Shown: piece by piece, positions 36,696 to 45,841 of the stretch | Layout: each line of letters starts with the position of its first letter | Numbering within the stretch: position 1 is the first letter of the stretch | Source of the DNA: Denitratimonas yunnanensis (SeqCode) | GTDB taxonomy: Bacteria; Pseudomonadota; Gammaproteobacteria; Xanthomonadales; Xanthomonadaceae | Length of the DNA stretch: 64,000 nt | Direction: 5' to 3' | Assembly (NCBI GenBank): GCA_026410415.1 | Contig: JAPMLR010000002.1 | Location: forward strand, 124,001 to 188,000 | Translations under genes and position numbers: made by a program | The notes under the pieces: model-generated | Told to the model about the DNA's origin: nothing | Seen by the model: the letters and a program-made list of their open reading frames with translations, nothing else | Database searches by the model: none

Positions 36696-38296
36696 GCCTT
36701 GCGTCGCCGCACATCGCGCAGGATTTCCCGCGCCGCATTGCGCCCCGGCAGGCCGGTGACACCACCGCCCGGATGCGTGCCCGAGCCGCACAGATACAGC
36801 CCCGGCAAGGCACCGCGATAGTTGCCCTGACCAAGCAGCGGGCGAGCGCTGAACATCTGATCCAGACCGAGCGCGCCGTGGAAAATGTCGCCACCGACAA
36901 GGCCGAATTCGCGCTCCAGATCCTGCGGTGTCAGTGCGCGATAGCCGAGCACGCTGCGCGAGAAGTTCGGTGCGACCCGGTCAACGGTATCGATCATCAG
37001 TTTCGCCACCGTGTCGCGGTGCGGATCCCAGCCGCTCGGCATCTCGGGATGCACGTGCTGGCAGAACAGGCTGGCGACATGCTGGCCGGGCGGTGCCAGC
37101 GTGTCGTCGAGCGTGGAGGAAATCACCAGTTCGACAATCGGTTCGCGCGCCCAGCCGGGATTGTGTTCACGCGACTTCGCATCGAAATACGCGCGCTCCA
37201 TGTAGTCCAGCGTCGGCGCGACGAGGATGCCGCTTTGATGATGCGGTTGCAGCGACGTTCCCGGCGCCGCGTTGAAATCCGGCAGTTCCGACAGCGCTAC
37301 GTTCATGCGGAACGTGCCCGAGCCGCAGCGATAGCGCGCGATGCGCTCGCGCGTGTCGTCGTCGAGGTGTTCCGGTGCGACGAGTCGGGTGTAGAGCAGT
37401 TTCGGATTGACGTTGGCCACCACGCAGCGCGCAGTGAATTCGCGCCCGTCCTCCAGCCGTGCGCCGGTGGCGTGTCCCTTTTCGACAATGATTTCCGCGA
37501 CCGCCGCGTCGGCATGAAGCTGCACGCCCCGCGCCCGGCACTCGGCCGCCATCGCTTGCGTGATGGCGCCCATGCCGCCGATCGCATGTCCCCAGACGCC
37601 GGACTTGCCGTTGGTCTCTCCGAACACGTGATGCAGCAGCACGTAGGCACTGCCGGGCGTGTACGGACTGGCGAAGTTGCCGACCACCGAATCCCAGCCC
37701 AGCGCAGCCTTGAGCGATGCGGATTCAAACCAGTGATCCAGCAGTTCACCGGCGGATTTGGTGAACAAATCGAGCAGATCGCGACGACCCCGCATGTCCA
37801 GATGCTTCAACTGCTTTGCCACCTGCCACGACGCCAACCAGTCGGCCAGCACGAAGCGCTCGGAGACATTGGGCGGCGTGCGTGCCATCAGCTCGCGCAG
37901 CACCGCCACCACGCGATCAAGCATGGCGTAGTAGTCCGGCAAACGCTGCGCATCGCGCGGCGACAGGCGCGCCAGATCGCGCATGCCCACATCGCCGCCA
38001 AGGCGGAAGGCGCCACCGTCGAAATCGGGCAAAAAGTTGGCGTAAGGCCGTTCGACCACGCGCAGGCCATGCTCGGCCAGACGCAAATCCGCGGCGATCT
38101 GCGGATTCAGCAGACTGACCGTGTAACTCGCCGTGGAATTGCGGAAGCCGGGGTGGAATTCTTCCGTGACCGCCGCGCCGCCCAGCACCGGGCGCTTCTC
38201 CAGCACCGTGACCTTCAATCCCGCCGCGGCCAGATAAGCCGCGCACACCAGACCATTGTGGCCGCCGCCAAGGATCAGGACATCGCTGGTTTGCAT
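36692..38296 (-). CDS. FAD-dependent oxidoreductase, phytoene desaturase/PYROXD2-like
   Basis: A 534-residue flavoprotein. The dinucleotide motif is VLILGGGHNGLVCAAYLAAAGLKVTVLEKR at the N-terminus and the C-terminal family block is GLYLCGSGTHPGGGVTGLPGRNAA, seen in CrtI-like amine oxidase/desaturase proteins. The long substrate domain with LYTRLVAPEHL fits the PYROXD2 branch rather than carotenoid enzymes; no crtB or other carotenoid gene is near. GAGGAG five bases before the ATG is a strong ribosome site. First gene of a two-gene operon with hrpB. Confidence 0.88.
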   Translation of the reverse strand: MQTSDVLILGGGHNGLVCAAYLAAAGLKVTVLEKRPVLGGAAVTEEFHPGFRNSTASYTVSLLNPQIAADLRLAEHGLRVVERPYANFLPDFDGGAFRLGGDVGMRDLARLSPRDAQRLPDYYAMLDRVVAVLRELMARTPPNVSERFVLADWLASWQVAKQLKHLDMRGRRDLLDLFTKSAGELLDHWFESASLKAALGWDSVVGNFASPYTPGSAYVLLHHVFGETNGKSGVWGHAIGGMGAITQAMAAECRARGVQLHADAAVAEIIVEKGHATGARLEDGREFTARCVVANVNPKLLYTRLVAPEHLDDDTRERIARYRCGSGTFRMNVALSELPDFNAAPGTSLQPHHQSGILVAPTLDYMERAYFDAKSREHNPGWAREPIVELVISSTLDDTLAPPGQHVASLFCQHVHPEMPSGWDPHRDTVAKLMIDTVDRVAPNFSRSVLGYRALTPQDLEREFGLVGGDIFHGALGLDQMFSARPLLGQGNYRGALPGLYLCGSGTHPGGGVTGLPGRNAAREILRDVRRRKA

Positions 38297-38652
38297 GGCT
38301 GCTCCTCATGGGGAAAGGCGGAATTATCCATGCGGGCACAAGGTGCTGCGTGCATTCGGTGGCGAGCAGGCACCTGCGGGTGGAATCGGGTGTGCTGCCG
38401 GGAGCGCGGAAACCACGCCATCGAGCCTTCATCGGCTCATCGCGAAACGGCTGCACGGGGCGACGGTTCCAAGCATGCGCCTTGCGCCGACACCGAACGG
38501 TTCGGGGTGGCGGCAGACCTCGGCGCAATCAGCGAAATCGCAGGCAAACCACATGCGCAGGTCGGTGTTGCCCCCGACAAACGCATCGCCCGATGCCCAA
38601 ACGTGCCGCAGCGGGTAGCATCCGCAGCCTCCGAACTGCAAAAGCGACACGC
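38297..38652. other. Divergent intergenic region, nothing recognised
   Basis: About 356 bases between the oxidoreductase gene and the mscS-lipid operon, presumably holding both promoters. No box pair with good spacing and no terminator was seen. Confidence 0.4.
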
Positions 38653-39273
38653 ATGAAAGAACGATTGCCGATGTGGATGCAGGAATGGTTCGATCTGTTG
38701 CTGCCGGCCGCCCAGGTGGTGCTGGTGATCCTGATCGCCATCTTGCTGCAGGCCTTGCTGCGTCGCCTGATCCAGCGGTTGTGCGTGCGTTACGGGCTGC
38801 CGGAAGAACTGGCCGTCGGCGTGCGTCGGGTGATCGGATTCGTCATCACGCTGGCGGCCACGCTGCTGATACTCGATCGCCTGGGTGTGTCCGGCACGGT
38901 GCTGTGGACCGCCTTCACGGGGTTCGCCACGGTGGGTGCGGTGGCGTTTTTCGCGGCGTGGAGCGTATTGTCCAACATCTTCTGCACCGTGCTGATTTTC
39001 ATCACGCGGCCGTTCCGCCTTGGCGATATCGTGGAATTGCTGGAGAACGGCGAGAAGCCCGGCATCAAGGGACGCGTGATCGATGTGAACCTGATCTACA
39101 CCACGCTGCAGGAAACCGGCGATTCCCAGAGCGGCACCATCATGCAGATCCCCAACAATCTGTTTTTCCAGCGTGCGCTGCGACGCTGGCGGGGCGATGC
39201 GGTGCCTTCGCTGCCGGCGCGCTTGCATTCGGCATCCGGCGCGGCATCGGAAGGTGAGGGAAAGAAGGCATGA
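38653..39273 (+). CDS. Small-conductance mechanosensitive channel family protein
   Basis: A 206-residue MscS-family protein with membrane segments at about 13-34, 57-77 and a third pore-like helix VGAVAFFAAWSVLSNIFCTVLIFI, followed by the beta domain FRLGDIVELLENGEKPGIKGRVIDVNLIYTTLQ. It is shorter than MscS (286), lacking most of the C-terminal cage. Its stop overlaps the start of the CDP-alcohol phosphotransferase gene by four bases, so it is the first gene of a four-gene lipid operon; it may sense membrane tension for that operon (inference). Confidence 0.85.
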   Translation: MKERLPMWMQEWFDLLLPAAQVVLVILIAILLQALLRRLIQRLCVRYGLPEELAVGVRRVIGFVITLAATLLILDRLGVSGTVLWTAFTGFATVGAVAFFAAWSVLSNIFCTVLIFITRPFRLGDIVELLENGEKPGIKGRVIDVNLIYTTLQETGDSQSGTIMQIPNNLFFQRALRRWRGDAVPSLPARLHSASGAASEGEGKKA

Positions 39274-39896
39274 GCAACGGTCCAGCTCGCCGCCCGCTCA
39301 CCACCCGCAGTGCAGGCTGGGCCAACGCATTGGCGCGCGCGCTGGTCGGCAGCACCATCACCCCGAACCAGATTTCCGTCATCAGCATCCTGTTCGCGCT
39401 GGTGGGTGCGGCGTTGCTGATTTACTGGCCGACGCCACCGGGCTTCGTGCTTGCGGCGCTGTGCGTGCAATTGCGGCTGTTGTGCAACCTGCTCGATGGC
39501 ATGGTCGCGATCGAAGGCGGCAAGCAGTCGCCGCTGGGTGCGCTGTACAACGAATTTCCGGATCGCATCGCCGATTCGCTGTTCCTCATTGCACTGGGCC
39601 ACGCAGCAGGGCATGGCTGGCTGGGATGGCTGATGGCGTTGCTGGCAGCGCTGACGGCATACATCCGGGTTACCGGCGGCAGCCTCGGGCTGGCGCAGGA
39701 CTTTCGCGGGCCGCAAGCCAAGCCGCATCGCATGGCGGTGATGACGGCCGCACTACTGATCGGCGCCGTTGAGTCGTGGCTGCGAGGCAGCGTGTGGACG
39801 CTGCTGGGCGCATCGGTCCTGATTGCCGCGGGAACGGTGCTGACCTGCGTCCTGCGCAGCCGTGCCATTGCGGTGCAGCTTCGGGAACGCGGCTGA
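39270..39896 (+). CDS. CDP-alcohol phosphatidyltransferase, YnbA-like
   Basis: A 208-residue membrane enzyme with about five hydrophobic segments. The family motif D-x2-DG-x2-AR-x8-G-x3-D-x3-D aligns exactly with residues 73-98 but reads N73-x2-D76-G77-x2-A80-I81-x8-G90-x3-N94-x3-D98: the first and third Asp are Asn and the Arg is Ile. From memory E. coli YnbA also has Asn at both places. Products of this branch are not established. Neighbours plsC and a CdsA-like gene, overlapping on one transcript, point to a dedicated phospholipid. Confidence 0.82.
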   Translation: MSNGPARRPLTTRSAGWANALARALVGSTITPNQISVISILFALVGAALLIYWPTPPGFVLAALCVQLRLLCNLLDGMVAIEGGKQSPLGALYNEFPDRIADSLFLIALGHAAGHGWLGWLMALLAALTAYIRVTGGSLGLAQDFRGPQAKPHRMAVMTAALLIGAVESWLRGSVWTLLGASVLIAAGTVLTCVLRSRAIAVQLRERG

Positions 39897-40489
39897 TGCT
39901 GACGCGTATGCTGGTGGCACTGACCACGCTGCTGTTCGGTGCCTACCCCCGTTGGATCGGCACACGGCCGAGCCGCCAACAGCGCATCTACTTCGCCAAT
40001 CACGGCAGTCATCTCGATACCGTGACGCTGTGGGCTTCGCTGCCTCCCGCACTGCGGCGCCGCACCCGGCCGGTCGCGGCCAAGGACTATTGGGGCGGCG
40101 GCCTGCGGGCGATGATCGCGCGACATGGTCTGAACGCAGTGCTGATCGATCGCCAGCGCGAAAGCCCGAACGACGATCCGCTCGCACCGCTGCACGCGGC
40201 ACTCGCACAGGGAGATTCGTTGATCCTGTTCCCCGAAGGCACCCGCAATCCCGACGACACGCCGGGCCGCTTCAAATCCGGCCTTTACCACCTCGCCTGC
40301 GCCCATCCGGAGGTGGAACCCGTTGCGGTGTATCTCGACAATGCGCGCCGCAGCTTGCCCAAGGGCAGTCTGTTGCCCGTGCCGCTGATCTGCACCGCAC
40401 GCTTTGGGGTCGTGGTGAAACCGCAGGCCGGTGAGAGCAAGGATGATTACCTCGAACGCGCCCGTGCGGCGGTGATGGAGTTGGCATGA
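39896..40489 (+). CDS. 1-acyl-sn-glycerol-3-phosphate acyltransferase
   Basis: A 197-residue PlsC-type acyltransferase with HX4D in ANHGSHLDT, then FPEGTRNPDD and GRFKSGLYHLA. It forms phosphatidic acid, the substrate for the CdsA-like enzyme encoded next. Its ATG overlaps the previous stop (TGATG) and its own stop overlaps the next start (ATGA), so all members should be made in fixed proportion. It is a second PlsC domain in the window besides the MFS fusion. Confidence 0.9.
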   Translation: MLTRMLVALTTLLFGAYPRWIGTRPSRQQRIYFANHGSHLDTVTLWASLPPALRRRTRPVAAKDYWGGGLRAMIARHGLNAVLIDRQRESPNDDPLAPLHAALAQGDSLILFPEGTRNPDDTPGRFKSGLYHLACAHPEVEPVAVYLDNARRSLPKGSLLPVPLICTARFGVVVKPQAGESKDDYLERARAAVMELA

Positions 40490-41454
40490 TCCAGGACGTG
40501 CAATCGTGGTTCGAACGCCTGCTGCAACGCACGCCGGACGAGTTCTGGCAGGTGATGGGCGGTGTGCTGGCGCTGTTGGTGGTTGCCAGCGTGATCGCCG
40601 CTCTGCTCAAGCATCGAAAGCCTGGTGCCACGGTGGACAACCTCGTGGCGCGGATCAATGCCTGGTGGGCGATGGTCGCGGTGCTGGGCGCCTGCTTCCT
40701 GCTCGGGCCTGTCGCCACACTGGTGCTGTTCGGCATCGCGTCGTTCCTGGCGCTGCGCGAGTTCGTCACGCTCACGCCGACCCGGCGCGGCGATCATCTG
40801 GTGCTGTGTCTGTGTTTCTACATTGCGATTCCGTTGCAGTATTTCCTGATCGGAATCGATTGGTACGGCCTGTTCGTGATGTGCATTCCGGTGTACGGCT
40901 TCCTGCTGCTGCCGGCCGTCTCCGCACTGGCCGGCGACACCGAGGATTTTCTCGCACGCAACACCAAGATCCAGTGGGGTCTGATGCTGACGGTGTATTG
41001 CATCAGCTACGCGCCGGCGCTGTTGCTGCTCGATATTCCCGGCTACGAGAACAGCAACCTGCTATTGCTTCTTTACCTGCTGCTCGTGGTGCAGTTGTCC
41101 GATGTATTGCAATACGTGTTCGGAAAATTGTTCGGCAAGCACAAGCTCGCGCCCAGCGTGAGTCCATCGAAAACCGTCGAGGGTTTGGTCGGTGGCGGTT
41201 TGTCAGCCGCAGGCGTGGGCGCGGCGCTGTGGTGGATCACGCCGTTCACGCCATTGCAATCGGGCCTGATGTCGCTGCTGATCGTGATCTGCGGCTTCCT
41301 CGGCGGGCTGGCGCTGTCGGCGGTCAAGCGCAGCCTCGGTGCAAAAGACTGGGGCCAGATGATCGAAGGCCACGGCGGCATGCTGGATCGTTTGGATTCG
41401 GTGACTTTCGCGGCCCCGATATTCTTCCATGTGGTGCGCTACGCGTTCGGGTAA
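40486..41454 (+). CDS. Phosphatidate cytidylyltransferase (CdsA/YnbB-like)
   Basis: A 322-residue membrane protein with about eight hydrophobic segments that makes CDP-diacylglycerol from phosphatidate and CTP. The C-terminal signature SAVKRSLGAKDWGQMIEGHGGMLDRLDS and the SPSKTVEGLVGGG block are those of CdsA; the metal-binding Lys/Asp are kept. With the YnbA-like gene two positions upstream this is a ynbA-ynbB arrangement, extended by plsC and mscS. It is likely not the housekeeping CdsA, which usually sits near dxr/uppS. Confidence 0.9.
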   Translation: MIQDVQSWFERLLQRTPDEFWQVMGGVLALLVVASVIAALLKHRKPGATVDNLVARINAWWAMVAVLGACFLLGPVATLVLFGIASFLALREFVTLTPTRRGDHLVLCLCFYIAIPLQYFLIGIDWYGLFVMCIPVYGFLLLPAVSALAGDTEDFLARNTKIQWGLMLTVYCISYAPALLLLDIPGYENSNLLLLLYLLLVVQLSDVLQYVFGKLFGKHKLAPSVSPSKTVEGLVGGGLSAAGVGAALWWITPFTPLQSGLMSLLIVICGFLGGLALSAVKRSLGAKDWGQMIEGHGGMLDRLDSVTFAAPIFFHVVRYAFG

Positions 41455-41466
41455 GCCGTCCTTTGC

Positions 41467-42147
41467 TCAGGAACGCATCAACACGTCCAGCGTCAACGCA
41501 TCGACAGGCGGCGCGTCGCCGGGTGCCAGTATCGGAAGCATGCCGAGACAGGGGGCTGGAAGATGCGAAGCGAGCAGCTCGGTATTGGCGTCGGGCAGGT
41601 GCCAGTTCGGATCGATGCGGTTGCCGATCCAGCCGGCCAGGCGGCAACCGTCATCCGGGATGGTGCGTGCGCTGAGTCGCGCGTGGCTGATGCAACCCAG
41701 CTTGAGTCCGCAAACCAGAATCACCGACAAGTCCAGCGCTTTCACCAGAGCGGATTGATCCAGCGTCGCCGACCATGGCGCGAGCCAGCCTCCTGCACCT
41801 TCGATCACGATCACATCCGCCTGCGACGCCAGCATGCGAAATGCCGAGACAATCGGTTCGAGAGTGATGTCCGCGCCCGCGCATGTGGCCGCAAGTTCCG
41901 GTGTGGTGGGTTCGGGTAACGCGACGGGATTGACGAGGGCGTAGTCAGGCTGGAACGTGCCGGCCGCGATCAGCGCGAGTGCATCCTCGTTGCGCCAGCC
42001 GTCGGTCGTGCGTTCGCAACCGGCCGCGACCGGCTTCATGCCGACCGCACGCAATCCACGTGCTGCGAACGCACGCAACAGCGCGCATGCGGCGACAGTC
42101 TTGCCGATGCCGGTATCCGTGCCAGTGATAAAGAAAGCGCGTGTCAT
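41467..42147 (-). CDS. bioD: Dethiobiotin synthetase
   Basis: A 226-residue ATP-dependent enzyme closing the ureido ring of dethiobiotin. The P-loop is FFITGTDTGIGKTVAACALL, followed by GMKPVAAGCE and the IEGAGGWLAP substrate block; LVCGLKLGCISHARL is also typical. Other bio genes are not in the window. It is convergent with the lipid operon, twelve bases apart. Confidence 0.95.
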   Translation of the reverse strand: MTRAFFITGTDTGIGKTVAACALLRAFAARGLRAVGMKPVAAGCERTTDGWRNEDALALIAAGTFQPDYALVNPVALPEPTTPELAATCAGADITLEPIVSAFRMLASQADVIVIEGAGGWLAPWSATLDQSALVKALDLSVILVCGLKLGCISHARLSARTIPDDGCRLAGWIGNRIDPNWHLPDANTELLASHLPAPCLGMLPILAPGDAPPVDALTLDVLMRS

Positions 42148-42239
42148 GAATCAAGCATGCCCGATGCGGGCATCGCGAGAAAACCTTCGCGCCGGGGCAG
42201 GTACACTCCCCGGTTCCGTCATCACCGGGAGCGACTCCG

Positions 42240-42722
42240 ATGTTCGAAGCCCATGCCCTTTCCGGAACCAGGTCCGAGCAGTACGCGCAGCTGGCCGAGC
42301 AGGCGCGCGGGCTCTTTCATGGCGAGCGCGACCGCATCGCCAATGCCGCCAACCTGTCCGCATTGATCTATCACGCGCTGCCGGCGCTGAACTGGGTCGG
42401 TTTCTATTTCTTTGATGGCACCGAGTTGGTGGTCGGCCCGTTCCAGGGCAAGCCGGCCTGCGTGCGCATCGCGCTTGGTCGCGGCGTCTGCGGCACGGCG
42501 GCGGTGACGCGCCGGATTCAGCGCGTCGATGACGTGCATGCGTTCGAAGGTCACATCGCCTGCGATGCGGCATCCCGTTCGGAACTGGTGATCCCGTTGT
42601 ACGCAGGTGATCGGTTGGTGGGCGTGTTCGATCTCGACAGTCCGGAGCCTGCGCGTTTCGATGCCGACGATGAGGCCGGCATGGCCGCCATTGCCGCGCT
42701 GTTTCTGGAGTCGATCGAATGA
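42240..42722 (+). CDS. msrC: Free methionine-(R)-sulfoxide reductase (GAF domain)
   Basis: A 160-residue GAF-fold enzyme reducing free Met-(R)-sulfoxide. It has NWVGFYFFDG, VVGPFQGKPAC and ELVIPLY, with the three family cysteines C74, C84 and C108 in GKPACVRIALGRGVCGTAA and HIACDAASRSE. GGGAG eight bases before the ATG. The stop overlaps the TfoX_C gene start by four bases. Confidence 0.93.
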   Translation: MFEAHALSGTRSEQYAQLAEQARGLFHGERDRIANAANLSALIYHALPALNWVGFYFFDGTELVVGPFQGKPACVRIALGRGVCGTAAVTRRIQRVDDVHAFEGHIACDAASRSELVIPLYAGDRLVGVFDLDSPEPARFDADDEAGMAAIAALFLESIE

Positions 42723-43111
42723 GTACCCCGTTGAACGTCGGTCCGAAGTCCGCTGCCTGGTTGCGCCAGGTTGGCGTACGCACCCGCGAGGATCTGGTAG
42801 AGATGGGAGCGGTCGCGGCCTACGTGAAATGCAAGCGCGCCGGCTTCCGTCCCAGCCTCAACATGCTTTATTCACTGGAAGGCGTGCTGATGGGGTGCCA
42901 TTGGCAGAAAGTGCCCGAAGCGCGCCGCACCGAATTGCTGGCCGAAGCCGAGGCGCAGATCGCGCAGATTCCGCCGCCGCGTGGTCGTGCGGCGGCGCTG
43001 GTCGTTTCAGAAGTGCGTGATGTTCCCGGCGACGGTGGCGATGCCCCGGCGATGGAGTACGGGTTTGGATTTGACGACCCCTCCGCTTCTTCGGGAGGCG
43101 AAGAGTCCTGA
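42719..43111 (+). CDS. TfoX/Sxy C-terminal domain protein
   Basis: A 130-residue protein made of a TfoX C-terminal domain only: LNVGPKSAAWLRQVGVRTREDLVEMGAVAAYVKCK, then SLNMLYSLEGVLMGCHW, with a 45-residue Gly/Pro/Glu-rich tail. The N-terminal half of competence regulator Sxy/TfoX is absent; stand-alone TfoX_C proteins have a helix-hairpin-helix-like fold and unknown role. Coupled to msrC by an ATGA overlap. Confidence 0.85.
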   Translation: MSTPLNVGPKSAAWLRQVGVRTREDLVEMGAVAAYVKCKRAGFRPSLNMLYSLEGVLMGCHWQKVPEARRTELLAEAEAQIAQIPPPRGRAAALVVSEVRDVPGDGGDAPAMEYGFGFDDPSASSGGEES

Positions 43112-43114
43112 GCC

Positions 43115-43702
43115 TCAGGCCGGGCGAACCGCCGCGTAGTCGCGTGCATCCGCGCGCCACGCCGGTGTCGCGCGGATCGTGGGCAGGGCATCCTCGGGCG
43201 TGGCGGCAAGCGACCAGATCTCGCGGTGCTCGGGATTGAGGAAGCGTTCAGCGATGACCTGCTCATCCATGAACTTGAGCAGCGGACTCCAGTAGTCGCG
43301 CGTGTTCAACAGCAGGATGGGGTTGAAGTAGAGGCCCAGCCGCTTGAGCGTGATGGCTTCGAACAGTTCTTCCAGCGTGCCGCAGCCGCCGGGCAGCGCG
43401 ATGACCGCATCCGAGCCGGTCAGCAGACGATGCTTGCGCTCGCGCATGTCTTCCACCAGTTCAAGTTTCGTGAGCCCCGGATGTCCCCATTCCAGGTCGG
43501 CCATGAAGCGCGGCAGGATGCCGATGACCTTGCCGCCGGCCGACAGCGCGCCATCGGCCACGGCGCCCATGGATCCGCGCGATCCGCCACCGTAGACGAT
43601 CTCGCAGCCGGCCTGCGCGAGCAGCCTGCCCAGACGGCGGGCTTCATCGGTGTATTCGGTGGGAGCGAAGTCGCTGGACGCGGCGTAGACGCAAATGCGC
43701 AT
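43115..43702 (-). CDS. LOG family protein (cytokinin riboside monophosphate phosphoribohydrolase-like)
   Basis: A 195-residue Lonely-Guy family protein with MRICVYAASS at the start, the nucleotide-binding YGGGSRGSMGAVADGAL and the signature ALPGGCGTLEELFEAIT. Such enzymes cleave N-glycosidic bonds of nucleoside 5'-monophosphates; many bacterial ones act on AMP and are annotated Rossmann-fold nucleotide-binding proteins. The ATG at 43702 gives the normal length; the open frame upstream is unrelated. Confidence 0.92.
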   Translation of the reverse strand: MRICVYAASSDFAPTEYTDEARRLGRLLAQAGCEIVYGGGSRGSMGAVADGALSAGGKVIGILPRFMADLEWGHPGLTKLELVEDMRERKHRLLTGSDAVIALPGGCGTLEELFEAITLKRLGLYFNPILLLNTRDYWSPLLKFMDEQVIAERFLNPEHREIWSLAATPEDALPTIRATPAWRADARDYAAVRPA

Positions 43703-43800
43703 GGTCGGGATCCGTGGGAGTGGGCGGGTATTTTGCCACTGCGCACGGTCGCGCTGCGTCTGCGGCAGAATGGGCACCTCCCCGTCCCACAGGACACGAC

Positions 43801-45120
43801 GTGAATCTCGCCCCGCTTTATGCCCAGCACCTGTCCGCCGTGTGTCGCCGCATCGAGGCTGCACTGGAGCGCAGCGGCCATGACCACCTGCTGATTCCTT
43901 CCGGGGTGTTGAAGTACCGCTTCCTTGACGACAACCCGTACCCGTTCGCGCCCAATCCGCACTTCCTGCATCTGGTGCCGCTGCTTACCCACACCGATTG
44001 CTGGATCGTCGTCACGCCGGGCAAGCGGCCCGTGCTGGTTTATCACCAGCCGGCCGATTACTGGCACATCACCCCGACGGCACCGGAAGGTTTCTGGGTG
44101 GAACACTTCGACATCCACATCACGCGCGAGCCATCGCAGGCCACGGCCTTCCTGCCGAAGTCGGGCCGCCTGGCGATCGTCGGCGAGGCCGACGCCGCGC
44201 TCGATGGCTACATGCCGAACAATCCGCCGGCGCTGGTCGAGTACCTGCATTACCACCGCGCCTGCAAGACGCCGTACGAGCTGGCCTGCATGCGGGAGGC
44301 TTCACGACGGGCCACGCTCGGTCACGTCGCTGCCGAGGCGGCGTTTCGTGCAGGAGCATCGGAGTTCGATATTCATCGCGCCTATCTCGGCGCCTCGGGC
44401 CAGAATGATAGCGACGCGCCCTACGGCAACATCGTCGCGCTCAACGAACACGCGGCGGTATTGCACTACCAGCGTCAGGATCGGATCGCGCCCACGCGTT
44501 CGCGTTCCTTCCTGATCGATGCCGGTGCGAGCTTCCACGGTTATGCAAGCGACATCACCCGCACCTGTGGCGATGGCGATGCACGCTTCCAGGCGCTGAT
44601 CGACGGGGTCGAGCAGGCCCAGTTGGCGTTGGTGGACGAGGTGCGTGATGGACGCGATTACCGCGATTTGCACCTGTCGGCGCATCTGAAACTGGCTGGC
44701 GTGCTGCAGGCGCTGGGCGTGGTGCGCATGTCGCCGGAGGCTCAGCTGGAAACCGGCGTCAGCTCGGCGTTCTTCCCGCATGGGATCGGCCACTTGCTCG
44801 GCTTGCAGGTGCACGATGTGGCTGGCTTCTCGGCATCCGATGCCGGTGGCGTGATCCCCAAGCCGGAAGGACATCCCTATCTGCGCCTTACCCGCGCGCT
44901 CGCGCCAGGCATGGTGGTGACGATCGAGCCGGGCCTGTATTTCATCGATCTGCTGCTGGCGCCGCTGCGGGCCGGGCCGCATGCGGATGCGGTGGACTGG
45001 TCGCTGGTCGAGCATCTCGCGCAGTTCGGCGGCGTGCGCATCGAGGACGACGTGGTCTGCACCACGGCTGCGCCGGAGAACCTGACCCGGGATGCGTTCG
45101 CGGCGATAATGCCGCACTGA
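43801..45120 (+). CDS. pepQ: Xaa-Pro dipeptidase PepQ
   Basis: A 439-residue M24 metallopeptidase splitting X-Pro dipeptides. Metal ligands are seen as the two Asp in LIDAGASFHGYASDITRT, the His in HGIGHLLGLQVHD, Glu in TIEPGLYF and Glu in RIEDDVV; length fits PepQ (about 443). The start is GTG with AGGA six bases upstream. First gene of a plus-strand run that continues to mgtE; rpe follows after 18 bases. Confidence 0.94.
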   Translation: MNLAPLYAQHLSAVCRRIEAALERSGHDHLLIPSGVLKYRFLDDNPYPFAPNPHFLHLVPLLTHTDCWIVVTPGKRPVLVYHQPADYWHITPTAPEGFWVEHFDIHITREPSQATAFLPKSGRLAIVGEADAALDGYMPNNPPALVEYLHYHRACKTPYELACMREASRRATLGHVAAEAAFRAGASEFDIHRAYLGASGQNDSDAPYGNIVALNEHAAVLHYQRQDRIAPTRSRSFLIDAGASFHGYASDITRTCGDGDARFQALIDGVEQAQLALVDEVRDGRDYRDLHLSAHLKLAGVLQALGVVRMSPEAQLETGVSSAFFPHGIGHLLGLQVHDVAGFSASDAGGVIPKPEGHPYLRLTRALAPGMVVTIEPGLYFIDLLLAPLRAGPHADAVDWSLVEHLAQFGGVRIEDDVVCTTAAPENLTRDAFAAIMPH

Positions 45121-45138
45121 CATTTCCCGGAGACTGCC

Positions 45139-45834
45139 GTGGCCAACCCGCTGATTGCTCCTTCCATCCTGTCGGCGAACTTCGCGCGTCTGGGCGAGGA
45201 CGTGGATGCCGTGCTGGCCGCTGGCGCCGACTGGGTGCACTTCGACGTGATGGACAACCATTACGTGCCCAACCTCACCATCGGCCCGATGGTGTGCGAC
45301 GCGCTGCGCAAACATGGCGTTACCGCACCGATCGACGTGCACTTGATGGTGCAGCCGGTGGACGCGCTGGTGCCGCAGTTCGCCAAGGCCGGTGCCAGCA
45401 CCATCAGCTTCCACCCGGAAGCCAGCGCACACGTGCATCGCACCATCCAGATGATTCGCGATCACGGCTGCTCGCCCGGATTGGTGCTCAATCCGGCCAC
45501 GCCGTTGAGCGTGCTCGACCATGTGCTGGAAGACATCGACCTGATTCTCGTGATGTCGGTGAACCCCGGTTTCGGCGGACAGAGCTTCATTCCCTCGGCA
45601 CTGGAGAAGCTGCGACGTCTTCGTGCGCTGATCGACCACAGCGGCCGTGACATCCGGTTGCAGGTGGATGGCGGCGTGAAAGTGGACAACATCGCCGACA
45701 TCGCCATGGCAGGCGCGGACACGTTCGTTGCCGGTTCGGCGATTTTCGGCAGCGGCGACTATGCCGCCACCATCGCGGCGATGCGTGAGGAAATAGAGCG
45801 GGCTCGCAACCGCGTCCTGGGCTATTTCGTCTGA
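45139..45834 (+). CDS. rpe: Ribulose-phosphate 3-epimerase
   Basis: A 231-residue TIM barrel of the pentose phosphate pathway. Family motifs: [42 protein letters not shown] (here IDVHLMVQ) and [11 protein letters not shown] with QVDGGV. GTG start with CGGAGA five bases upstream. Together with rpiA at 13.1 kb the window carries two of the isomerisation steps of the pathway. Confidence 0.97.
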   Translation: MANPLIAPSILSANFARLGEDVDAVLAAGADWVHFDVMDNHYVPNLTIGPMVCDALRKHGVTAPIDVHLMVQPVDALVPQFAKAGASTISFHPEASAHVHRTIQMIRDHGCSPGLVLNPATPLSVLDHVLEDIDLILVMSVNPGFGGQSFIPSALEKLRRLRALIDHSGRDIRLQVDGGVKVDNIADIAMAGADTFVAGSAIFGSGDYAATIAAMREEIERARNRVLGYFV

Positions 45835-45841
45835 GCGAACC

